From: JASFWK01 sp050049355
GTDB taxonomy: Bacteria > Chloroflexota > Anaerolineae > B4-G1 > DUEL01
DNA length: 6,333 nt
Direction of reading: 5' to 3'
Assembly: GCA_050049355.1 (NCBI GenBank)
Contig: JASFWK010000122.1
Span: 1-6,333, forward strand
Shown: positions 1-6,042 of the stretch, in pieces
Layout: every line of letters starts with the position of its first letter
Position numbering within the stretch: position 1 is the first letter of the stretch
Program-made: the position numbers and the translations under genes
Notes under the pieces: model-generated
What the model saw: only the letters and a program-made list of their open reading frames with translations
What the model was told of the DNA's origin: nothing
Databases searched by the model: none

Positions 1-2
1 CG

Positions 3-224
3 ATCGGTGACGCGGCTAACGTCGCCAGCCGGATCGAAGGTCTCAACCGGAACTTGGGGACCGCGATACTGATCTCTGCCGAGACCTATCGGCGGGTCGC
101 CGATAGGGTGGTCGTGGGTAAGCGGACTGATGCCGCGGTGAAAGGCCGGGCAGAGCCAATTCAGGTGATTGAGGTGGTGGGACTCCGTGCTGACGGCGAG
201 GGGAGGGCGGGTGGCTCCGACTGA
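3..224 (+). CDS. Class III adenylate/guanylate cyclase, C-terminal end (5' partial)
   Basis: The window opens inside this gene; 73 codons remain before TGA at 222-224. The visible protein begins IGDAANVASRIEGLNRNLGTAILIS and continues through ETYRRV to VKGRAEPIQVIEVV. This matches the last part of the class III nucleotidyl cyclase catalytic domain: the GDxxNxAxR segment carries the Asn and the transition-state Arg, spaced N-x3-R, and the VKGR-x-EP-x-x-V-x-E tail is the usual end of the domain. Such enzymes make cAMP (or cGMP) from the nucleoside triphosphate. The metal-binding Asp residues and the residues that choose ATP over GTP lie upstream, so substrate, activity and any sensor domain cannot be judged. 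About 14 residues of Gly/Asp/Arg-rich tail follow the domain. A CcdA gene follows after 62 bases on the same strand. Confidence 0.88.
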   Translation: MGDAANVASRIEGLNRNLGTAILISAETYRRVADRVVVGKRTDAAVKGRAEPIQVIEVVGLRADGEGRAGGSD

Positions 225-268
225 GCGGTTGCTTCCCCCAGGCAATCCTTTGATTGACTGACTGTTGT

Positions 269-277
269 GAGGAGAGG
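269..277 (+). promoter_or_regulatory. Ribosome binding site that sets the ccdA start
   Basis: GAGGAGAGG ends nine bases before ATG at 287. An in-frame TTG at 254 would extend the protein by 11 residues, but this purine run would then lie inside the gene, and TTG 254 has no comparable signal before it. The ATG at 287 also puts the first membrane helix right at the N-terminus, as usual for CcdA proteins. Confidence 0.7.
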
Positions 278-286
278 TGCGGCAGC

Positions 287-1021
287 ATGGGATCCAGTAG
301 TCCATCATTGATTCTCGCTTTCGTGGCCGGCATGGCTTCGTTCCTTTCACCGTGTGTCCTTCCATTGGTTCCGGCCTACGTCGGCTACTTGGGCGGGCAC
401 GCAGTGGGAGGTCCCAGGAAGCGGCGCACCTTCGTTGAGCGATTCACCACCTTTCTCCACGCGCTGGCCTTCGTCATTGGCTTCTCAATTGTGCTTGTCC
501 CTCTTGGGGCGCTGGCCGGCGGAGTGGGCTTCCTGCTGGTGCCGGATTGGGTTCGCTGGATGGGTGGTTTGGTGATGATCTTCTTCGGCTTGATTCTCAC
601 AGGGCTCATCAAACTGCCCTTCCTGTACGCCGAGCGCCGCGTCCGTATGCGCCATCGACCGCGGTGGGGGTATCTCTCCTCCCTGCTGGTCGGTGTGTCC
701 TTTGTGGCCGGCTGGACCCCGTGTTTCGGTCCCACCCTGGCGGCCATCCTGGCACTCAGCGCGAGCCAAGAGACGGTGGGACGGTCCGTGGTTCTCCTCG
801 CTGCCTATTCGGCGGGGCTGGGAATCCCGTTCCTCGTCGTGGGATTGGCGGTGGATCGCGTGGGAGCGTTCCTCCGGAGGTTGGGCCGCTACCTTCACGC
901 CATCCAGGTCGCGACCGGCGTTCTCTTGGTTGTCTTTGGCATTCTCTTGCTCACGGGCTGGCTGCCCGTGCTCGGGGCGTGGATGACTCGCCTGGGGATG
1001 GGATGGGACGTGGGGCTGTAA
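287..1021 (+). CDS. ccdA: CcdA-family cytochrome c biogenesis / thiol-disulfide interchange membrane protein
   Basis: The 244-residue protein is very hydrophobic, with about six predicted membrane segments, the normal size for stand-alone CcdA. Two conserved cysteine motifs are present: FLSPCVLPLVPAYVGYLGG near the N-terminus (Cys23) and AGWTPCFGPTLAAIL in the middle (Cys146). In this family the two membrane-embedded cysteines pass reducing equivalents from cytoplasmic thioredoxin to extracytoplasmic thiol proteins, such as TlpA/ResA-type partners in cytochrome c maturation. A basic loop (about residues 43-47, PRKRR) and a basic patch (about 117-126, ERRVRMRHRP) follow membrane segments and are likely cytoplasmic. 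There is no DsbD-like N- or C-terminal domain. No thioredoxin-like or cytochrome c gene lies in the window, so the partner is unknown. The gene follows the cyclase by 62 bases and precedes the lipoprotein by 96. The family assignment is firm; the role in cytochrome maturation rather than another thiol pathway is inference. Confidence 0.93.
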   Translation: MGSSSPSLILAFVAGMASFLSPCVLPLVPAYVGYLGGHAVGGPRKRRTFVERFTTFLHALAFVIGFSIVLVPLGALAGGVGFLLVPDWVRWMGGLVMIFFGLILTGLIKLPFLYAERRVRMRHRPRWGYLSSLLVGVSFVAGWTPCFGPTLAAILALSASQETVGRSVVLLAAYSAGLGIPFLVVGLAVDRVGAFLRRLGRYLHAIQVATGVLLVVFGILLLTGWLPVLGAWMTRLGMGWDVGL

Positions 1022-1117
1022 GGCCACTGAGTCACCAATGGACTGCTCTTGGGGTCGTCAGAGAGCGGAGGCAGAGTGTGGAGATCGCAGGAAGGGGAAG
1101 CTCTGGAAGGGAGTGAC

Positions 1118-2425
1118 ATGAAGAGTGCGGGGCAAGTGATTCACAAAGGTGTCTTCATCCTTCTGCTGATAGTCCTGCTAGCTGGCTGTGGGCCGTCGGC
1201 TACTCCTACCTCGATATCGCCTCTTCCTTCTCCTTCCCCCACGCTCTCTCCACCCACAGCGACTCCTACCGAGCCCTCACCGGCCCCGCTGGTGCTCACA
1301 TTGACGCTTTGGGTGCCGGAGGAGCTGAGCCCCTACGGAGAGGGGGAGGCATCGGCGCTTATGGCTCAGCGAATGGTAGACTTCAATCAGGTCAATCCCG
1401 AACTGCAGGTGGAGGTCATCGTCAAGAAGGTCCAGGGGCGCGGCGGACTGTGGGACTTCCTGCGCACCGCCAGTGCGGCAGCGCCCTCGGTCTTGCCTGA
1501 TCTGATCGTGCTGGATGCACAGACCCTGCGTGTGGCGGCTCAGGCGGGGCTGCTTCAGCCGTTGGAAGAGCCGCTGACGGATGGACTCCCTGTGGACCGA
1601 TTCCCTTTTGCCTCCTCGCTGGGGGAGGTGGATGGGCAGAGGGTGGGAGAGGTGATCGCAGCGGAGATGGAGCACGTGGCCTATCGACCAGATCTCTATG
1701 ATACCCCTCCCTTCACCTGGACCGACGTGCTTTCCGCTCCGACCTCTTTCGTCTTCCCCGCCGCCGGCCGGGACGAAGCTGTCAACGATGTCACCTTGAT
1801 CCAGTACCTGGCGACGGGCGGACAGCTGACGGACGGGGAGGGGAACCCGCAGCTCGAGCAGGCGAGCCTGGCGGAGGTGTTGGGTTTCTATGAGCAAGGC
1901 GTTGCCGTCGGCGTCATCTCCCCCACTCTTGTCCTTTCCCTAGACGATGCCGAGGACTGCCAGGAGGTTTTCAAGGATTGGCGAGCGGGGATGGCAGTGG
2001 TGGATTCGCGGTACTTCTGGACTGAGCTGGATGTCTATGCGGCGCCGGCGGCCTTCCCGACCCGCGATGGAAACGTGGTGACCCTGGCGCGGGGATGGAC
2101 CGTGGCGCTGGTGACTGCGGATCCGCAGCGACAGCGGCAGGCTGTGCTGCTCCTGGAGTGGCTGTTGGCACCGGACTACAACGGGCCCTGGACCCAGAGC
2201 GGCGGGTATCTTCCGCCGACGTTGAGCGGGCTGCAGGAGTGGGATGTGACGGAGGAGGAGCGCCGGGTGCTGGAGGCGCTCTTGGAAGGCGCCATCCGCG
2301 AGCCAGAACCCTCCATCAGGGCGGCGGTGGGGGGTCCCATGCAGGAGGCACTGGAGGGGGTCTTGGAGGGTCGCAGCAGCCCCAGCGAGGCCGCTGCTGC
2401 CGCTGCGCGTGGGGTGAGGCGGTAA
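1118..2425 (+). CDS. Extracellular solute-binding lipoprotein (ABC substrate-binding protein type)
   Basis: The 435-residue product starts at ATG 1118, preceded by GGAAGGGAG (1105-1113). The reading frame stays open further upstream, but this ATG gives a textbook lipoprotein signal: MKSAGQVIHK, a hydrophobic core, then the lipobox LLAGC with Cys24 as the predicted lipidated residue. Residues 25-57 form a Pro/Thr/Ser-rich linker that would hold the domain off the membrane. From about residue 58 (LTLTLWVPEE) the chain looks like the family 1 carbohydrate-type binding-protein fold: MVDFNQVNPELQVEV, then PDLIVLDAQTLRVAAQAGLLQPLEE, and near the C-terminus an ARGWTVALVTADPQRQRQA helix region, WTQSGGYLPPT, and a closing SPSEAAAAAARGV helix. 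Such proteins deliver sugars or other solutes to an ABC importer. No permease or importer ATPase gene is in the window, so it either works with a distant importer or acts as a sensor. The ligand cannot be told from sequence. Confidence 0.88.
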   Translation: MKSAGQVIHKGVFILLLIVLLAGCGPSATPTSISPLPSPSPTLSPPTATPTEPSPAPLVLTLTLWVPEELSPYGEGEASALMAQRMVDFNQVNPELQVEVIVKKVQGRGGLWDFLRTASAAAPSVLPDLIVLDAQTLRVAAQAGLLQPLEEPLTDGLPVDRFPFASSLGEVDGQRVGEVIAAEMEHVAYRPDLYDTPPFTWTDVLSAPTSFVFPAAGRDEAVNDVTLIQYLATGGQLTDGEGNPQLEQASLAEVLGFYEQGVAVGVISPTLVLSLDDAEDCQEVFKDWRAGMAVVDSRYFWTELDVYAAPAAFPTRDGNVVTLARGWTVALVTADPQRQRQAVLLLEWLLAPDYNGPWTQSGGYLPPTLSGLQEWDVTEEERRVLEALLEGAIREPEPSIRAAVGGPMQEALEGVLEGRSSPSEAAAAAARGVRR

Positions 2426-2556
2426 TCTCCGGGGGGAGGAGGACGGATTGCCGATCTGACCCACCGGAGGCGAAGGCCGTTGACTTGCAGGCGAGGTCCC
2501 ATCCCACCGAGCCATCGGGTCTCTCAACCCCAGATTGCCGCGCCAATGGTCAGATC

Positions 2557-2565
2557 AAGGAGGAG
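2557..2565 (+). promoter_or_regulatory. Strong Shine-Dalgarno pointing to a CTG start
   Basis: AAGGAGGAG is a near-perfect Shine-Dalgarno, and the only in-frame start-like codon just after it is CTG at 2568, with four bases between GGAGG and CTG. The other candidate, TTG at 2535, has no purine-rich site upstream and would place this Shine-Dalgarno inside the gene. No in-frame ATG or GTG lies before the FAD-binding motif. Confidence 0.65.
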
Positions 2566-2567
2566 CG

Positions 2568-3944
2568 CTGACCACTTCAACCGCTGACGTCGTCATCTGC
2601 GGCGCCGGGATTGCGGGCGTAAGCGTCGCCTATCACCTGGCGGTGCGCCACGGTTTCGAGAATGTCATCTTGGTGGACGAACGCTACCCGCTCAGCCTGA
2701 CCAGCGACAAGTCCACCGAATGCTACCGCAATTGGTGGCCCGGGCCTGGCGATGCCATGGTCAGGCTGATGAACCGTAGCATTGACATTATGGAATCGCT
2801 GGCCCGCGAAAGTGGCAACGCCTTCCACCTCAACCGACGAGGCTATCTCTACGCTACCGCCGACCCGGCTCGAATTCCGGAGTTCAGGCAGGCAGCCGAG
2901 GAGATTTCCACACTGGGTGCCGGCCCTGTGCGGATCCACGCTGGCCGAAGGAGCGATCCAGCCTACATCCCCGCCCCAAGTCAGGGCTCTGTCCGTCAAT
3001 CCACTGGCGCGGACTTGATTCTCGATCCTGCACTGATCCAGAGAGAGTTTCCCTATCTCTCTGGACGGGTGGTCGCTGTGCTGCATGCCCGGCGATGCGG
3101 TTGGCTGAGCGCGCAGCAGTTGGGTATGTTCCTGCTCGAGCGGGCCCGCGAGCGTGGTGTGAAGCTCCTGCGAGCGTGCGTGGAGGAAGTGGAGGTGCAG
3201 GGCGGGCGTGTGCGGACCGTGCGTCTGGGCGGTACCACCGCTTTGCAGCGGATCTCGACCCCCCGTTTCGTCAACGCTGCCGGGCCCTTCCTGAAAGAGG
3301 TCGCCAGCAAGGTGGGGGTCGACCTACCCGTATTCTGTGAATTGCATGCCAAAGTCGTCTTCAACGACTATCAGGGAGTTGTGCCGCGCGACGCGCCTTT
3401 GCTCATCTGGACCGATCCCCAGGTCATCCCATGGTCGGAGGAGGAGCGCGCGGTGTTGGCCGAGTCACAGGATACGGAGCCGTTGCTGAAGCAACTCCCC
3501 TCTGGAGCCCATCTGCGCCCTGAGGGTGGCCCGAGCAGTCACGTTGTCCTTATGTTGTGGGCCTACCGCTCGCCGCCGGTGGAGCCCACCTACCCCCCCG
3601 CGTTCGATCGACTCTATCACGAGGTCGTTCTGCGCGGTCTGTGCTGCATGATCCCTGACCTGCGGGTGTACCTGGAGAGGACCCCCCGGCCCACGGTTGA
3701 CGGTGGCTACTACACCAAGACAGGCGAGAACCGACCCTTGATCGGGCCGCTGCCTGTCGAGGGCGCCTACGTCCTCGGCGCGCTGTCTGGCTTTGGGGTG
3801 ATGGCTGCCTGCGCCGCGGGGGAGCTGTTGGCCGCCCACCTGACAGGCGACGTGCTGCCCTCCTACGCACCGTGGTTCGCCCTGAAGCGATACGAAGACC
3901 CGACGTATCAGCGCCTGGAGTGGGGGGATTCAGGGCAGCTCTGA
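2568..3944 (+). CDS. FAD-dependent oxidoreductase, DAO family (sarcosine oxidase/dimethylglycine dehydrogenase-like)
   Basis: Counted from CTG 2568 the product has 458 residues, normal for a single-domain DAO enzyme. The N-terminus holds the dinucleotide-binding fold: DVVICGAGIAGVSVAYHL gives GxGxxG at Gly12-Gly14-Gly17, followed by the acidic strand end ILVDE (Asp37/Glu38) that holds the FAD ribose. STECYRNWWPGPG (residues 49-61) is a motif seen in sarcosine oxidase or glycine oxidase-like members near the flavin. RFVNAAGPF (about 233-241) and GENRPLIGPLP...YVLGALSGFGVMAACAAGELLAAHLTG (from residue 386) are the second FAD-contact segment and the DAO C-terminal signature. Such enzymes oxidise secondary or tertiary amines or amino acids using FAD; the substrate here is unknown. 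No gene for a second subunit or a folate-binding GcvT-like domain is adjacent. If the TTG at 2535 were the start, the protein would gain 11 residues. The family is certain, the start less so, and the substrate is undetermined. Confidence 0.88.
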   Translation: MTTSTADVVICGAGIAGVSVAYHLAVRHGFENVILVDERYPLSLTSDKSTECYRNWWPGPGDAMVRLMNRSIDIMESLARESGNAFHLNRRGYLYATADPARIPEFRQAAEEISTLGAGPVRIHAGRRSDPAYIPAPSQGSVRQSTGADLILDPALIQREFPYLSGRVVAVLHARRCGWLSAQQLGMFLLERARERGVKLLRACVEEVEVQGGRVRTVRLGGTTALQRISTPRFVNAAGPFLKEVASKVGVDLPVFCELHAKVVFNDYQGVVPRDAPLLIWTDPQVIPWSEEERAVLAESQDTEPLLKQLPSGAHLRPEGGPSSHVVLMLWAYRSPPVEPTYPPAFDRLYHEVVLRGLCCMIPDLRVYLERTPRPTVDGGYYTKTGENRPLIGPLPVEGAYVLGALSGFGVMAACAAGELLAAHLTGDVLPSYAPWFALKRYEDPTYQRLEWGDSGQL

Positions 3945-3955
3945 AGACCACACAA

Positions 3956-3982
3956 CCTGGCTCGGAACGCGCTTTCGCCAGG
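3956..3982 (+). terminator. Hairpin 12 bases after the oxidoreductase stop, possible terminator
   Basis: CCTGGC (3956-3961) pairs with GCCAGG (3977-3982). Inside, GGAA (3964-3967) can pair with TTTC (3973-3976, one G-T pair) around a five-base loop, leaving a two-base bulge. The placement suits a transcript end for the oxidoreductase gene. No T-run follows (CCATCTGTGG), so it is not a classic intrinsic terminator; it could be a U-less terminator or an mRNA 3' end stabiliser. Confidence 0.35.
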
Positions 3983-4016
3983 CCATCTGTGGATCGCTGT
4001 CTCCGATTAGCCGGGA

Positions 4017-4044
4017 TTGTGAAAACCACGGTTTCAGGTATCAT
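4017..4044 (+). promoter_or_regulatory. Candidate sigma-70-type promoter before the exporter genes
   Basis: TTGTGA (4017-4022) matches the -35 consensus at four of six positions, and TATCAT (4039-4044) matches the -10 consensus at five of six, with a 16-base spacer. It lies after the oxidoreductase gene and upstream of the ABC exporter gene, in a region without a clear ORF, which is where an operon promoter is expected. Chance matches of this quality do occur in intergenic DNA. Confidence 0.4.
4020..4036. promoter_or_regulatory. Imperfect palindrome within the promoter spacer, candidate operator
   Basis: The 17 bases read TGAAAACCACGGTTTCA and are symmetric around 4028, with six of eight base pairs matching (TGAAA...TTTCA arms plus an inner C/G pair). 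The site overlaps the -35 end and fills most of the spacer of the candidate promoter, where a bound repressor would block polymerase. The TGAAA/TTTCA arms resemble LacI-family operators, but no regulator gene is in the window, so the binder is unknown. Confidence 0.35.
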
Positions 4045-4190
4045 GGTGAGTGCCCGTTGCCACGAGATTACCCTTCCTGCCAAGTCTGCTGGTGCCCCGC
4101 TTGAAGGTTCAGGATTACAGCTCGCTGACAGGGCAGGTGTGAGCACGAGCGGCACGAGTACGTACATGGAAACCGGGTTCTTGATCAGGA

Positions 4191-4229
4191 TGTGGCTCTT
4201 GGGCACTCTGAGAGAGCTCAAGAGCCACA
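4191..4229 (+). other. Strong hairpin in the leader of the exporter gene
   Basis: TGTGGCTCTTG (4191-4201) pairs perfectly with CAAGAGCCACA (4219-4229). The stem continues with a G-T pair (4202/4218), GC with GC (4203-4204/4216-4217), one A-A mismatch, then CTC with GAG (4206-4208/4212-4214), leaving a three-base loop. That gives about 17 pairs in 39 bases. No T-run follows on either strand, so a simple intrinsic terminator is unlikely. It could be an attenuator element, an RNA stability structure or a protein-binding palindrome. Confidence 0.6.
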
Positions 4230-4242
4230 AACTATTCCGTCG

Positions 4243-4269
4243 GTCGGGGGAGGAGTTGATTCCTCCGAC
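4243..4269 (+). other. Second small hairpin just before the exporter start
   Basis: GGAGGA (4249-4254) pairs with TCCTCC (4261-4266) around a six-base loop. The outer GTC (4243-4245) and GAC (4267-4269) can add pairs if surplus G bases bulge out. The stem buries a Shine-Dalgarno-like GGAGGAG that is followed by TTG at 4256, but that TTG is out of frame with the exporter. It sits 18 bases before TTG 4288 and could affect translation initiation. Confidence 0.4.
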
Positions 4270-4276
4270 AAGGTTA

Positions 4277-4283
4277 GAGAGGG
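4277..4283 (+). promoter_or_regulatory. Ribosome binding site supporting the TTG start of the exporter
   Basis: GAGAGGG ends four bases before TTG 4288. The longer alternative, GTG at 4192, would begin inside the strong hairpin, lacks a good Shine-Dalgarno, and would add 32 residues that do not look like part of an ABC exporter. Confidence 0.6.
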
Positions 4284-4287
4284 CGCA

Positions 4288-6042
4288 TTGACTAAGAGGG
4301 AATTCAGGCTAGAAGGCGAGTATCGTTACAACCGCTCCGCGCCGGTGCGTTGGATCATCTCCCATCTGATGCGTTATCCACTCCTTCCGCTGGCGACGAT
4401 CCTAGCGGCTGTTATGAACAACTGGTTCTATGGCAGGATTCAGGTCTTTGTCGGCCAGGGATTCGACCTGATTACTACGCCCGGATGGCCCACACGTGCG
4501 CTGCTGATGGTGGCGCTGGGTGTGATGGGGTCCGCCGTCGGCCAGGGCATAACGGGATTGGCGCGTAACTACACCATCGAGTTCCTGGCTCAACGCGTTG
4601 AACGGGATTCCCGCGACGAGCTCTATGTCAGCCTGTTGGGCAAGAGCCAGACCTTTCACGGTCGGCAGCGGATCGGCGACATCATGGCCCGTGCCACGAA
4701 TGACGTGCGGGCGCTCAACCTGATGTTAAGCCCTGGTGTGATGCTGATCATCGATTCGGCGATGGCTGTCATCGTCCCCATCTTCATGATCGGCCAGCTC
4801 CATCCTAGGCTGTTGCCGGTCCCTTTCGCTTTCGTCATTCTCTTGGCCATCACGGTTTATGACTACAATCGCCGACTGAAGCCGGTAAGCATTGCTCAAC
4901 GCGAGCAGTTTGGGGAGATGAACGCCGGGCTGGCGGAGGCTATCGCCGGAATTGAGGTTGTCAAGGCCAACGTCCGGGAACGCTACGAGTGGCATAAGTT
5001 CACTCGCGACGCGCGTCGGTTCCGTGACTACTTCGTACAGCAGGGCGAGATCGAGGCCCGATACTTGCCGATGCTGATGTTCAGTCTTGCCTGGGCCGCC
5101 GGCTTGCTCCACGCGCTACTGCTCTGGCGTGCCGAGATCATCAGCCTGGGCCAGGTGGTTGCCTTCATGGGACTGCTGGGCACACTTCGTTTCCCAACTT
5201 TCATCTCGATCTTCTCCTTCAATCTGGTACAGTTGGGTGTGGCCGGCGCTAAACGGATTCTGGAATTGATCAACACGGAGACGGAGCTGGATGAGAATCC
5301 GGCAGGTGTGACTCGACCTATCCGGGGCCAGGTCTCCTTCAAAGATGTCAGCTTCGGCTACAACGGGAAGCTGGTTCTCAGAGACGTCAGCTTCACGGCG
5401 CGGGCGGGAGAGACGATTGCCATCGTGGGGCAGACCGGTTCCGGTAAGAGCACTCTCACCCAGCTAATCAATCGCATCTTCGACGTCGACAGCGGGCAGG
5501 TGCTGGTCGACGGGGTGGATGTACGCGACTGGAACCTTGAATCGCTCAGATCGCAGATCTCAGTCATCGAGCAGGACGTATTCCTCTTCTCGCGCAGCTT
5601 GGCTGAGAACATCGCCTTCGGTTGCACGGATGCCAGCCAGCATTCGATTGAGCAGGCGGCGCGCGAGGCTCAGGCGCACGAGTTCATCGGCAACTTCCCC
5701 GAGGGCTACGACACCGAGATCGGTGAACGTGGCGTGACTCTTTCAGGGGGGGAGCGGCAGCGGATTGCCATTGCGCGCGCATTCCTAACAGACCCACGGA
5801 TTCTGATCCTTGATGACAGCACGAGCGCCATAGACAGCGCGACCGAGGACAAGATTCAACGCGCGATGCGGCGTATCAGCCGCCAGCGGACGACCTTCAT
5901 CATCACCCATCGGCTGAGCCAGATTCGCTGGGCCGATCGCATTGTGGTCCTGAAGGAGGGCGAGGTGGCGGACCAGGGGCGGCACGAGGAGTTGATGGTG
6001 CGTAGCCCGGACTATCGTCGTATCTTCGCTAGGTATGATTAG
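4288..6042 (+). CDS. ABC exporter half-transporter (TMD-NBD) with degenerate catalytic site
   Basis: From TTG 4288 the product has 584 residues, standard for a type IV ABC half-exporter. Residues about 20-320 are the membrane domain, with hydrophobic stretches near 31-48, 71-92, 150-190 and 260-315; GDIMARATNDV (130-140) is the usual cytoplasmic coupling segment. The ATPase domain shows an A-loop Tyr358, Walker A GQTGSGKST (381-389, Lys387), Q-loop Gln429, signature LSGGERQ (485-491), Walker B ILILDD (505-510), D-loop SAID (513-516) and H-loop His541. The residue after the Walker B Asp is Asp510 instead of the catalytic Glu. That change is typical of the degenerate subunit of heterodimeric exporters such as TM287 or BmrC. 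The next gene encodes a second half-transporter, which fits. These pumps export drugs, lipids or peptides across the cytoplasmic membrane; the substrate here is unknown. Confidence 0.95.
   Translation: MTKREFRLEGEYRYNRSAPVRWIISHLMRYPLLPLATILAAVMNNWFYGRIQVFVGQGFDLITTPGWPTRALLMVALGVMGSAVGQGITGLARNYTIEFLAQRVERDSRDELYVSLLGKSQTFHGRQRIGDIMARATNDVRALNLMLSPGVMLIIDSAMAVIVPIFMIGQLHPRLLPVPFAFVILLAITVYDYNRRLKPVSIAQREQFGEMNAGLAEAIAGIEVVKANVRERYEWHKFTRDARRFRDYFVQQGEIEARYLPMLMFSLAWAAGLLHALLLWRAEIISLGQVVAFMGLLGTLRFPTFISIFSFNLVQLGVAGAKRILELINTETELDENPAGVTRPIRGQVSFKDVSFGYNGKLVLRDVSFTARAGETIAIVGQTGSGKSTLTQLINRIFDVDSGQVLVDGVDVRDWNLESLRSQISVIEQDVFLFSRSLAENIAFGCTDASQHSIEQAAREAQAHEFIGNFPEGYDTEIGERGVTLSGGERQRIAIARAFLTDPRILILDDSTSAIDSATEDKIQRAMRRISRQRTTFIITHRLSQIRWADRIVVLKEGEVADQGRHEELMVRSPDYRRIFARYD

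Larger units (their letters stand above)
3945..4287 (+). other. 343-base intergenic region and presumed leader of the exporter operon
   Basis: I see no convincing gene in this stretch. It contains, in order, a hairpin just after the oxidoreductase gene (3956-3982), a promoter-like element with an internal palindrome (4017-4044), a long strong hairpin (4191-4229) and a shorter one (4243-4269) just before the exporter's ribosome binding site. If transcription starts about seven bases after the -10 element, the untranslated leader would be around 237 bases, long enough for regulation in the RNA. I could not match it to a known riboswitch or T-box. An open frame (ATG 4043 to TGA 4289-4291, 82 residues) runs through it but resembles nothing I recognise. 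Confidence 0.5.

Noticed and set aside
254..286. TTG 254 start for ccdA
   Set aside because: It would add a Cys-rich tail (TDCCEERCGS) before the first membrane helix and place a good ribosome site inside the gene; ATG 287 fits better.
2427..2468. CTCCGG/CCGGAG inverted repeat after the lipoprotein gene as a terminator
   Set aside because: Six pairs with a loop of about 30 bases and no T-run; this is expected by chance in GC-rich DNA.
2546..2587. ATG 2546 as a start or a 13-codon leader ORF before the oxidoreductase
   Set aside because: It is out of frame with the oxidoreductase, has no Shine-Dalgarno, and would need a frameshift to reach the FAD-binding motif. No other sign of an indel was seen.
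3550..4230. 226-residue reverse-strand ORF overlapping the oxidoreductase gene end
   Set aside because: It is the antisense shadow of a clearly real gene, is Arg/Pro/Ser-rich as GC-rich shadows are, and has no recognisable domain.
4243..4275. T-arm-like stem with a TTGATTCC stretch, suggesting a tRNA 3' half
   Set aside because: The loop would be eight bases instead of seven, there is no matching acceptor strand about 70 bases upstream, and no anticodon or D-arm could be laid out.
4192..4287. GTG 4192 as the exporter start, adding 32 residues
   Set aside because: The added segment is encoded by the hairpin region, has no good ribosome site, and does not resemble the short N-terminus of ABC half-exporters.
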